From: Terriglobus albidus
Lineage (GTDB): Bacteria > Acidobacteriota > Terriglobia > Terriglobales > Acidobacteriaceae
DNA: 64,000 nucleotides
NCBI RefSeq assembly: GCF_008000815.1
Contig: NZ_CP042806.1
Coordinates: 3,658,001 to 3,722,000, forward strand
Direction: 5' to 3'
Shown here: positions 18,864 through 26,955 of the stretch, in pieces
How positions within the stretch are numbered: the stretch's first letter is position 1
How the letters are laid out: each line of letters begins with the position of its first letter
The notes under the pieces: model-generated
The model's database searches: none
Told to the model about the DNA's origin: nothing
What the model saw: the letters and a program-made list of their open reading frames with translations, nothing else
Translations under genes and position numbers: made by a program

Positions 18864-21800
18864 ATGAAGTTTGGTTTTAGGAGTACCAGTCAACGGAGGC
18901 CGGGGGGATGGTTCCCGGCGAGTTCTCTTTGTTTCACGCGTTCCGTCCTTGGCGGAGCCCTGCTTGCCGGCTCTGTCTTGTTGTTTACCGGGTCGCCGCT
19001 CCTGGCGCAGAACACTACTGCTGATGTTGTCGGTACGGTGACGGACGAAAGCGGCGCCGTTATCCCTAAGGCAAAAGTTGAGCTGACCAACGTCGAAACG
19101 CACGAGACGCGCACCCTCACCTCAGGTGATGGTGGCGAGTACGTCTTCACCCTGCTGAAGCCAAGCCGCTACTCGCTTGTAGTAACGGCTGCAGGATTCA
19201 AGGTCTTCAGGATCGATTCGTTCAGCATCGCAGCAGGTGATCGCGCCCGCGAAGACTCACACATGATCGTGGGTTCCCAGGGCGAGATTGTGAACGTCGA
19301 GGCTACCCCTCCGGCACTGCATACGGACTCCTCAGCGCTGATTACAACCGTTACGGAAAAGGCGACTCAGGAACTGCCGCTGAATGGCCGTAACTTCATC
19401 AACCTTGTCCAGGTGACCCCGGGAGCAACAGAGGGCCTGAACAACGGTCTCGCCAGCGGCAACCGGCCCGACGATCGCCGCCAGACGTCATCTGTCTCGA
19501 TGAACGGTCAGGCGGATATGATGAACAACCAGACCATCGATGGCATTGACAATAACGAGCGCGTGATCGGCTCGATCGGTGTTCGTCCTTCGGTCGATTC
19601 GATTCAGGAAGTCAGCGTTCAGGCGAACGTCTTTACGGCAGAGGTAGGTCGTGCGGCGGGTGCGATTGTGAACGTGATCACGAAGTCTGGCACGAATACG
19701 CTTCACGGAACGGTGTATGAGTTCCTCCGTAACGATGTGCTGAATGCGAACCCGTACAAGTTCGGCGCTAGCATTCCTAAGCCTAAGTTTCGCCAGAACC
19801 AGTACGGTGGCAGCATTGGTGGCCCCATCATCAAAAACCGCACCTTCTTCTTTGCGGACTACGAGGGCCTGGACCTCGTCAGGAATCAGAACCCGACCAC
19901 CACGACAGTCCCCACATTGTTCGAGCGTCAGAACCCGGGTAACTTCACTGACAATTCAGGGATCAACAAAGTAGTTCCAAGCTCATCCTTCGACAAGATC
20001 GGTCAGCAGTACTTCAATCTGTTCCCGTTGCCGACGAACAACCTTCTGTCCGGCAATTACGTAGGAGCTCGCGCCGATAACCAGTTCGCGAAGGTTGGCG
20101 ATGGACGCGTTGATCACCGTTTTCAGAATGGTGATTGGGCCTATCTACGGTACACCTATAACCGCGTTGATACCAAGATCGGTACGCTGTACCCGGCGGT
20201 GAACTCTGCGGCCGGTGTCATCGACCCCGGCGGCAACCTTGGAAGCTATCCTGGACCGGCGCAGACGCGTGCGCATCAGGCCCATCTCAACTACGTCCAT
20301 ACCTTCACCCCCACCCTGTTGTTAGAGCTGAAGGCTGGTTATACGCTTCTCGATAATGCCCAGTTTCCGCTGAACTTTGGGAAGGCGATCAACTCGGCAA
20401 TGGGGCAGCCTAATATCAACGTCGATGGTCGAACAGCAGAGCTCTCTGCCGTCACTGTCAATCAGGGAACCGCTCCGACGCTCGGCAATCGCCCGCCGAT
20501 CATCTATCACGAGAACACCTGGCAGTATGCGGGTATCGTTAATTACATTCGGCATAAGCAGACCATCAAGATCGGTGGTGGCGTGATCCGCCGGCAGGAC
20601 TCCACAACGCAGACTGACACGGCGAACGGCAACTGGTCGTTTACGGATTTCTCCACCCTGTTGAGTGGCGACTATCTCAGCGGCGGCCGTAACTGGATCC
20701 TGTACACGCCACACAATCGTACCTGGGAGCCGCACGTATTTGTGCAGGATGACATTCATCTGCTTCCAAACCTGACGTTGAATGTGGGTGTCCGTTACGA
20801 CCTGTTCACACCGTATACGGAAATCAACAATGTTCTGTCTAACTTCGATATCAATCAAGGGCGGATCCTGGTCGCGGGACGCAATGCCGGCTCGCATGGC
20901 GGTGTGCAGACCGACTACAGCAACTTCGCGCCGCGCTTTGGTTTTGCCTATACGCCCATGCCTCGAACGGTGATCCGTGGCGGCTTTGGTTTGACCTTTG
21001 CTCCTGAGAACACGACCTCTGGTTCGGCGCTGGTCAATCAGCCCTTCATCGCAACCTGGGGTGCCTATACTCCGGCGCAGGCAGTTGCGCAGGCAACCAG
21101 CCTGGGCCTGCAGAACCCCGGACAATATGCGAAGTTTGCCGCTGGCCTGCCTACGCCCACGCCTAACGACTACATTAGTCCTAGCGGCAGCATTACCGCA
21201 GCTCTGGATCCGAACTTCCGCTCAACCTACATCGAACAGTTCAACCTGACGGTGGAGCGCGAAGTCGCTGGTTTTGTAGGAACGCTGTCCTACGTAGGTG
21301 AATTGGGTCGCCATAATGCCTACTACCTTTCGGACTACAACACTGTTCCTATAGCACTAAGCGCTCAGTCGTTCACTCCGGCAGCGCGGGGCGATACAAC
21401 AACAAATTCTCCTGCAACCGCAACCGACTTCAACACTCGTCGTCGGTTCAACGCCACCGTGCCAAATGTCACATCCATTCCGCTTTATCGCAGTAATGGG
21501 GCAAGCAGCTATCATGCGATGCAGGCCGTACTGAAGCGGCGCTTCAGCAAGGGATTGGATCTGCAGGTTGGCTATACGTGGGCACGTCTGCTGGATAACT
21601 CAGAGTCGATCAGCAACAACGGTGGCAATGGCTTCGGATCTTCGGCGGACCTGATTCCTACGCTTGAATATGGCAACGGCAATCTGGATGTCCGTCAGCG
21701 TGTGACCGGTACATTCAACTACGCTCTGCCATTTGGTCAGGGTCTGCACGGTTTCACTGGCGTGCTCGCCCGGGGTTGGCAGGCAAATGGCATCGTAGTG

Positions 21801-22241
21801 TGGAATACCGGTATGCCATTTTCGGTCACGAACGTGACAAATCGTAGCGGTACACGCCCGACGGCGGGCAATAGTGACCGTTCGAACATGACGGGAAGCG
21901 GTAAAGTCAGCCATCCGACCGTTGGTAAGTGGTTCGATACCAGCGCCTTCTCCTTCCAACCTGCTGGAACGGTGAGCAATCAGCGTCGTAACCAGCTTTA
22001 CGGTCCTGGACTCCAGCGCGTGGACTTATCCTTGTTCAAGAATTTTGATCTGACCGAACGTGTGAAGCTTGAGTTCCGCACCGAGGCCTTCAACGTCTTG
22101 AACACAGCGCAGTTTGTGAACCCGCTCTCATCGCTGTCGCTCTCGGCAGGTGCTCCAGTAGCAACCTTCGGCACGATCGCTTCAACCGCGAATGCCTACA
22201 ACCCGCGTCTCATTCAGTTCGCGGCGCGCGTAAAGTTCTAA
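18864..22241 (+). CDS. TonB-dependent receptor with carboxypeptidase-regulatory-like N-domain (Oar-like)
   Basis: Outer-membrane active transporter of 1125 residues from the ATG at 18864, which has GGGAGG 6 bases upstream. A signal region ends near PLLAQ (about residue 50). Residues 54-140 form a carboxypeptidase-regulatory-like beta sandwich (VVGTVTDESGAVIPKAKVEL, GEYVFTLLKPSRYSL), then the plug domain (ELPLNGRNFINLVQVTPG; EVGRAAGAIVNVITKSGTN) and a 22-strand-type barrel ending in a family-typical FAARVKF. This architecture is abundant in Acidobacteria and is linked to uptake of plant glycans and glycosides. It leads the plus-strand half of the sugar cluster; its likely energiser is the TonB-like protein at 13196. 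Confidence 0.93.
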   Translation: MKFGFRSTSQRRPGGWFPASSLCFTRSVLGGALLAGSVLLFTGSPLLAQNTTADVVGTVTDESGAVIPKAKVELTNVETHETRTLTSGDGGEYVFTLLKPSRYSLVVTAAGFKVFRIDSFSIAAGDRAREDSHMIVGSQGEIVNVEATPPALHTDSSALITTVTEKATQELPLNGRNFINLVQVTPGATEGLNNGLASGNRPDDRRQTSSVSMNGQADMMNNQTIDGIDNNERVIGSIGVRPSVDSIQEVSVQANVFTAEVGRAAGAIVNVITKSGTNTLHGTVYEFLRNDVLNANPYKFGASIPKPKFRQNQYGGSIGGPIIKNRTFFFADYEGLDLVRNQNPTTTTVPTLFERQNPGNFTDNSGINKVVPSSSFDKIGQQYFNLFPLPTNNLLSGNYVGARADNQFAKVGDGRVDHRFQNGDWAYLRYTYNRVDTKIGTLYPAVNSAAGVIDPGGNLGSYPGPAQTRAHQAHLNYVHTFTPTLLLELKAGYTLLDNAQFPLNFGKAINSAMGQPNINVDGRTAELSAVTVNQGTAPTLGNRPPIIYHENTWQYAGIVNYIRHKQTIKIGGGVIRRQDSTTQTDTANGNWSFTDFSTLLSGDYLSGGRNWILYTPHNRTWEPHVFVQDDIHLLPNLTLNVGVRYDLFTPYTEINNVLSNFDINQGRILVAGRNAGSHGGVQTDYSNFAPRFGFAYTPMPRTVIRGGFGLTFAPENTTSGSALVNQPFIATWGAYTPAQAVAQATSLGLQNPGQYAKFAAGLPTPTPNDYISPSGSITAALDPNFRSTYIEQFNLTVEREVAGFVGTLSYVGELGRHNAYYLSDYNTVPIALSAQSFTPAARGDTTTNSPATATDFNTRRRFNATVPNVTSIPLYRSNGASSYHAMQAVLKRRFSKGLDLQVGYTWARLLDNSESISNNGGNGFGSSADLIPTLEYGNGNLDVRQRVTGTFNYALPFGQGLHGFTGVLARGWQANGIVVWNTGMPFSVTNVTNRSGTRPTAGNSDRSNMTGSGKVSHPTVGKWFDTSAFSFQPAGTVSNQRRNQLYGPGLQRVDLSLFKNFDLTERVKLEFRTEAFNVLNTAQFVNPLSSLSLSAGAPVATFGTIASTANAYNPRLIQFAARVKF

Positions 22242-22253
22242 CCAATAACCCAC

Positions 22254-22276
22254 GGGGCGGCCTTCATGGCCGCCCC
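22254..22276 (+). terminator. Hairpin between TonB receptor and M81 gene
   Basis: GGGGCGGCC (22254-22262), loop TTCAT, GGCCGCCCC (22268-22276), followed by AATTTCC. It may end or attenuate the receptor transcript so that downstream enzymes are made at a lower level. Confidence 0.65.
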
Positions 22277-22318
22277 AATTTCCTGAATCGTTTCAACTTT
22301 CCAGGAGCATCTGCACCC

Positions 22319-23851
22319 ATGCAACGTAGAGAGTTTTTGAAGACCGCTTCGGCGTCTGCCTTTGCCCTTGCAGCCTCAAGCCGCGGATGGTCGGCGGGAA
22401 CCACGCCGCGTATCGCGTACGGTGGCATCGGGATTGAGAGCAGCACCTACGGCCACATCCGTGCACGGATGGAAGACTTCACCATTCTGCGGGGGAAAGA
22501 AGCGGATGAGAATGCCCGCTTCGCTTTTCTGAAAACCCGTTACCCCGCTGTTCCATTTATGCCGACACTCGTCGCTACCGCTGTCCCTGGAGGGCCGATA
22601 GCACGAGATACTTACGACAAGATCAAAGCTGAGTTTCTGGAGCGCCTGAAGGCACTGTTGCCACTGGATGGCCTCTACCTTCCCATGCACGGAGCCATGT
22701 TCGTCGAGGGGATGCAGGATGCAGAAGCTGACTGGTATGAGTCGGCTCGTAACGTCGTTGGCCCGAAGTGCAGAATGTCGGCCAGCTACGACCTGCATGG
22801 CAATATCAGCAAGCGCATTATCGACACGCTGGACATGATGTCTGCCTTCCGGACGGCACCCCATATCGATCGCGAAGAGACCATGAGCCGCGCCTGCGAC
22901 ATGCTGGTGAAGTGCATTCAGGAAAATATTCGGACGACATTGATGTGGGCCAGCATCCCGGTGTTGATGCCAGGTGAGCGGAGCTCAACGGAATGGAATC
23001 CCGGCAAGCGTCTGTGGTCCCAGTTACCGGAGTTGAATAAGACGCCTGGAGTGCTCGATGTCTCCATGCTTGTGGGATATGTCTGGGCAGACGAGCCGCG
23101 TGGCGCCGCTTCGGTAGTCGTGACCGGAACCAATCCTGCAGCAGAAGAAAAGGTCGCGAAGAATCTGGCGCAACAGTATTGGGATGCTCGCCGCGAGTTC
23201 GACTTCGGTACCGAGGTCTGTTCGCTCGACGCCTGCGTTCAAAAAGCACTGGCATCCAAGACCTCTCCCGTCGTCCTTGCTGACTCCGGCGATAACCCAA
23301 CCGGCGGAGGCAATGGCGACCAGGCCACCGTACTGGAAGCGCTCCTGAAGGCAGGCGCCAAAGATGTAGTCTTCGGTGGCATTGCGGACCGGCCGGCTGT
23401 AGAAGCCTGTTATCAGGCGGGTGTCGGTAAAACGGTCTCGCTGTCGATCGGTGCTACGCTCGACCCTTATGCCAGCAAACCGGTGAAGGTGCAGGCTACG
23501 GTAAAGTCGCTGCTTGATATCGCCGATCCAGCGAAACGGGAAGCAGCTGTTCAAATCCAGGGCATTACGCTGATTTTGAGCGCCTACCGCCGCCCGTATC
23601 ACGAGATTGTCGACTTCACGAAGATGGGCATCGACCCAAAATCAGCGAAGATCGTCGTCGTGAAGTCCGGCTATCTCGAACCGCAGATCAAAGCCATCGC
23701 TAATCCTAATCTGATGGCTCTGACGGATGGCTCTATCAATCAGGACATCGTTCATCTACCAACCAATAAGTACCGCAAACCGACCTTCCCATTTGTGGAT
23801 GACCTGACGTTCACACCCACGGTTTACACTTCGGCCCGAAGCCATTCCTGA
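22319..23851 (+). CDS. M81 family (MlrC-like) metallohydrolase, Tat signal
   Basis: A 510-residue relative of MlrC, the zinc enzyme that cleaves linearised microcystin. Twin-arginine signal MQRREFLKTASASAFALAAS. The N-terminal domain holds GIGIESSTYG, LDGLYLPMHGAMF, YDLHGNIS and RTAPHIDREET, where the Glu and His residues match likely metal ligands; the C-terminal MlrC_C domain begins near VVLADSGDNPTGGGNGDQ. AGGAG lies 11 bases before the ATG. It sits between the receptor and the Gfo/Idh gene in the plus-strand sugar operon, so its substrate may be an amide- or peptide-bearing glycoside; that is inference. Confidence 0.88.
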   Translation: MQRREFLKTASASAFALAASSRGWSAGTTPRIAYGGIGIESSTYGHIRARMEDFTILRGKEADENARFAFLKTRYPAVPFMPTLVATAVPGGPIARDTYDKIKAEFLERLKALLPLDGLYLPMHGAMFVEGMQDAEADWYESARNVVGPKCRMSASYDLHGNISKRIIDTLDMMSAFRTAPHIDREETMSRACDMLVKCIQENIRTTLMWASIPVLMPGERSSTEWNPGKRLWSQLPELNKTPGVLDVSMLVGYVWADEPRGAASVVVTGTNPAAEEKVAKNLAQQYWDARREFDFGTEVCSLDACVQKALASKTSPVVLADSGDNPTGGGNGDQATVLEALLKAGAKDVVFGGIADRPAVEACYQAGVGKTVSLSIGATLDPYASKPVKVQATVKSLLDIADPAKREAAVQIQGITLILSAYRRPYHEIVDFTKMGIDPKSAKIVVVKSGYLEPQIKAIANPNLMALTDGSINQDIVHLPTNKYRKPTFPFVDDLTFTPTVYTSARSHS

Positions 23852-23899
23852 GCCGTGCCTGATACATCCCTCACTGGAATAATGAATGCGGAGTTGTAA

Positions 23900-24877
23900 A
23901 TGAAGATCGGTCTTATCGGATACGGTTTCATGGGTGGTGCCCATGCGGCCGCCATTCAAAGTCTCCCGGGCATGACCTTATATGCCCTTGCATCCAACAC
24001 ACGTCCCTCAGCCGATAGCCCAACACGCGGTAACCTGGCGCTGAAGACAGCCACAATTGACGAGTCTGTAAAGTGGACTCCGAACTGGCGTGACGTCATC
24101 GATGATCCGGACGTCGATGCAGTCGATATCTGCCTGCCGACCCACCTTCACCAGGAGGTCATTACGGCAGCGTTGCAGGCAGGGAAGCACGTGCTCTGCG
24201 AGAAGCCGATGTCATTGCACGTAGCTGAGTGCGAAGAGTTGATGGCTGCGGCCGACAAAGCAGGCAAAGTTTTCATGGTCGCGCAGGTGCTTCGCTTCAT
24301 GCAGCCTTACGTCTATGCCATGGAGTATGTGCGGAGATTTGGCGTGGACAAGCTTCGTTCCTGCCGGCTGCAGCGCAGCACCGGATATCCGCAGTGGAGC
24401 ACATGGCTCTCTGATGAAGCCCGCAGTGGTGGAGCGATTCTCGATCTGCTGAGCCACGATCTCGATCAAGTGCTGCTCTGGTTTGGAGCTCCTGTGTCAG
24501 TATCTGCAGTCAGCATTGGCGAGGTCGATACCGCTGAGATCACATTGACTTACCCGAACGGTCTCAAGGTAAATGTCACTGGAGGGTGGTTGGCGCCGGA
24601 GACGCCGTTCTCGGCGAGTTTTCAGGTAGGTGCAGCGGAAAGCGAGCTGCACTACGATGGCAGCGTGCTCAAGCAGTTGCACGGCGGTGTTGCGAAAGAG
24701 ATCGCCATCCCTGAGCACGACGCTTACGCTGATGAGATCGCTTACTTTGTCGATTGCGCAACGCGCGGTGTGGCTCCCCTCCGCTGTCCTCCGGCGGACT
24801 CCGCCCGCGTGGTGCGCCTGTCTGAACTTGTAAAACGCTCCCGTGAGGAGCAGGGAAGAGAGATGCAATGGCAGTAA
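23900..24877 (+). CDS. Cytoplasmic Gfo/Idh/MocA family oxidoreductase
   Basis: A 325-residue NAD(P)-dependent oxidoreductase without a signal peptide. Rossmann motif LIGYGFMGGAH at the extreme N-terminus, catalytic CEKPM (E101-K102-P103), and a C-terminal GFO/IDH domain with LDLLSHDLDQVLLWFG. Its last 10 bases overlap the start of the TIM-barrel gene, so the two are co-translated. It forms the cytoplasmic counterpart of the exported Gfo/Idh protein at 15085. Probable role: reversible oxidation of a sugar hydroxyl (often C3) before or after the TIM-barrel enzyme acts. Confidence 0.9.
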   Translation: MKIGLIGYGFMGGAHAAAIQSLPGMTLYALASNTRPSADSPTRGNLALKTATIDESVKWTPNWRDVIDDPDVDAVDICLPTHLHQEVITAALQAGKHVLCEKPMSLHVAECEELMAAADKAGKVFMVAQVLRFMQPYVYAMEYVRRFGVDKLRSCRLQRSTGYPQWSTWLSDEARSGGAILDLLSHDLDQVLLWFGAPVSVSAVSIGEVDTAEITLTYPNGLKVNVTGGWLAPETPFSASFQVGAAESELHYDGSVLKQLHGGVAKEIAIPEHDAYADEIAYFVDCATRGVAPLRCPPADSARVVRLSELVKRSREEQGREMQWQ

Positions 24878-25704
24878 CACCGATGCAGCTAGGGCTTGTT
24901 TTCTGGGCAGAGAAGGAACCGGCAGTTCACCTTGCGGAATTGAAAGAGTTTGGCCTGAGTGCCGGACAGCTTGGTGTGCCGCCGAGCCTGGATACAACAG
25001 CAGCGCTTGCCGGCTGGAAGGAAGCCCTGGCAAACGGTGATGTCTATTTCTCCAGCGCCGTGGCTGCATACGCAGGAGAAGACTATGCCGACCTGGAGCG
25101 CGTTCATCAGACCGTTGGATTCACAGCCCCGGGCTATGCCGCCGAGCGCATCGAACGCACACGTCAGGTCTCTGACTTTGCCGCGCAGCTTGGCTTGAGG
25201 GCGCTCTCCTGCCACATCGGCTTTATCCCTGAAGATGCCTCCGAGCCCTTGTATCAAAAGCTGATCGGTATTGCCCGGGAGCTCTGCGATATCTGCGCTG
25301 CCAACGACCAGAACTTTGTGCTCGAGACCGGCCAGGAGAGCGCGCCGGCGCTGCTTCGCTTCCTGGGCGACGTGCAGCGGCCGAACATCAAGGTGAACTT
25401 CGATCCTGCCAACATTGTGCTCTACGGTTCTGGCGATCCCTTGGAAGCGCTTGCCCTGCTGCAGGATCATGTCCTCTCAGTGCACTGCAAAGACGGCCGC
25501 TCGCCGGCAGGCCCTGGCCAGCTAGGACACGAAGTTGCGCTGGGCGAGGGTGAAGTCGACTTTCCTGGATTTCTCAAACTCCTGAAGCAGATCAACTACA
25601 CCGGCTTGCTGACGATCGAACGTGAAGAGCCCGATGCGGCGCAGCGGACTGCGGATATTAAGCTTGCCGTGCAGCGGCTCAATGATTGGAAACAGGCCCT
25701 CTGA
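24868..25704 (+). CDS. Cytoplasmic sugar isomerase/epimerase-type TIM barrel
   Basis: A 278-residue xylose-isomerase-like TIM barrel, no signal peptide. Metal-ligand segments FVLETGQE, VNFDPAN, SVHCKDG and TIEREE are all visible, as in the Tat-exported paralogue at 16365, with which it shares long stretches (for example LGEGEVDFP against IGEGEVDFP). ATG at 24868 overlaps the Gfo/Idh gene by 10 bp. Probably acts on the keto-sugar made by that oxidoreductase. Confidence 0.89.
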   Translation: MAVTPMQLGLVFWAEKEPAVHLAELKEFGLSAGQLGVPPSLDTTAALAGWKEALANGDVYFSSAVAAYAGEDYADLERVHQTVGFTAPGYAAERIERTRQVSDFAAQLGLRALSCHIGFIPEDASEPLYQKLIGIARELCDICAANDQNFVLETGQESAPALLRFLGDVQRPNIKVNFDPANIVLYGSGDPLEALALLQDHVLSVHCKDGRSPAGPGQLGHEVALGEGEVDFPGFLKLLKQINYTGLLTIEREEPDAAQRTADIKLAVQRLNDWKQAL

Positions 25705-25747
25705 TTACACGAGCATCATAGAAATTCCCTTGAAGGAGATTTGGACG

Positions 25748-26887
25748 ATGAGTAATACGGCATCTGGCCTCACGAAGCAGTACAACCGCCGCAGCTTTCT
25801 TCGCGGTGCAGGCACGGGGCTGGCTGCCGGTTTGCTTGCTCCATCAGCACTCGAAGCACAACAGGCCACGGCTCCAGAGCCCATTACGCATGCCGGTGTG
25901 AAGCGCGACCTTACCGATAAGGAGAAGGTTGCGCGCATCGCCTCCAACAGCTATCCCATCCGCTGGATCTTCAAGAACCGTGGCAATGTCGGCGACAAGA
26001 AGACCGTTGCCGATATGAAGAAGAAATACGGCGAGATTACGCTGCTGGACTTCCCGGCATTCACTAAGGCGACTTTTCCCGGCGTGACGAAGATGGATAT
26101 CTGGTCCAGTCTCTTCGGTGATGTGGACGATCAAAGTCAGTACGAGCCGATGACCATCACCGGCTACGACGGGAAGCCTCGCCAGATCACCGAGTTCAAC
26201 CCGGCAAGCGACAACGGCAAAAAGTGGCTCGAAAAGATGGCCGCCAAGCAGCATGCCGAAGGCGTTGCCTGTCACCACATCTCCAACAATGCTCCGCGCG
26301 ATATCTGTGATCTGGATGAAGCGAAGCGCCGTGCAGGAATCGATGTAGCGAAGAAGTGGCTGGACGGCGCCGCGATTCTTGGCGCGAAGAGCATGCGCGT
26401 CAACAGCGGAGGTCCTCGCATCGCTCCGTCACCGCAGCCGAATGAGACCAGCTATCCCAAGAATCCTGATCTCGAAAAGTACATGGACAAGTGCATCGAG
26501 TCATTCAAGGAGATGGCTGAGTATGGCGCGCAGGTAGGCGTGAAGGTAACCCTGGAGAACCATTGGGGACTTACCGCTAACCCCATCAATATCCGGACGA
26601 TCATCGAAGAGGTCAACAACACCTACTGCGAGGCATCACCTGACTTCTGCAACTGGGAGCACAAGTATCTGCTCTATCACGCACTGGAAGATCTGGCGCC
26701 CTACGCCCACACCACCTGCCATGCCAAGTTCTGGGACCGCTGGGGGCAACCCGATGTGCAGCGGAACGTGCGCATTATGCTGAACAACAATTACATCGGT
26801 GTCTTTGCCCTGGAGTACGAAGATGGTCCTTGGGACGGCATCGAAGGCGCGAAGTACCTCTATCGTGAGGTCATGGCTGCGCTCTAG
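25748..26887 (+). CDS. Tat-exported TIM-barrel protein (sugar isomerase/epimerase superfamily)
   Basis: A 379-residue protein starting at the ATG preceded by AAGGAG (9-base spacing); the twin-arginine signal is NRRSFLRGAGTGLAAGLLAP. The mature part is a xylose-isomerase-like TIM barrel: ACHHISNNAPRD, SMRVNSGGPRI, VTLENHWGLTANP, TTCHAKFWDRWG and ALEYEDGPWDG carry the expected Glu/His/Asp metal positions. It is only distantly similar to the two other barrels in the cluster, so it probably catalyses a different step. It is the last gene of the plus-strand operon, ended by the hairpin at 26897-26943. Confidence 0.87.
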   Translation: MSNTASGLTKQYNRRSFLRGAGTGLAAGLLAPSALEAQQATAPEPITHAGVKRDLTDKEKVARIASNSYPIRWIFKNRGNVGDKKTVADMKKKYGEITLLDFPAFTKATFPGVTKMDIWSSLFGDVDDQSQYEPMTITGYDGKPRQITEFNPASDNGKKWLEKMAAKQHAEGVACHHISNNAPRDICDLDEAKRRAGIDVAKKWLDGAAILGAKSMRVNSGGPRIAPSPQPNETSYPKNPDLEKYMDKCIESFKEMAEYGAQVGVKVTLENHWGLTANPINIRTIIEEVNNTYCEASPDFCNWEHKYLLYHALEDLAPYAHTTCHAKFWDRWGQPDVQRNVRIMLNNNYIGVFALEYEDGPWDGIEGAKYLYREVMAAL

Positions 26888-26896
26888 CAAACGCTC

Positions 26897-26943
26897 AGCA
26901 AATAAGAAGGCGCGTCCAGATCGGGCGCGCCTTCTTATTTGCT
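26897..26943. terminator. Bidirectional terminator, 18-bp perfect stem
   Basis: AGCAAATAAGAAGGCGCG (26897-26914), 11-base loop, and its exact complement (26926-26943) between convergent genes ending at 26887 (+) and 26956 (-). A/T-rich outer arms give U-rich tails both ways. Confidence 0.93.
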
Positions 26944-26955
26944 ATAACAGCTCAG

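Noticed and set aside
20322-21125. A 267-residue frame opposite the TonB receptor
   Set aside because: Antisense of a certain receptor gene; no motif and no start signals.
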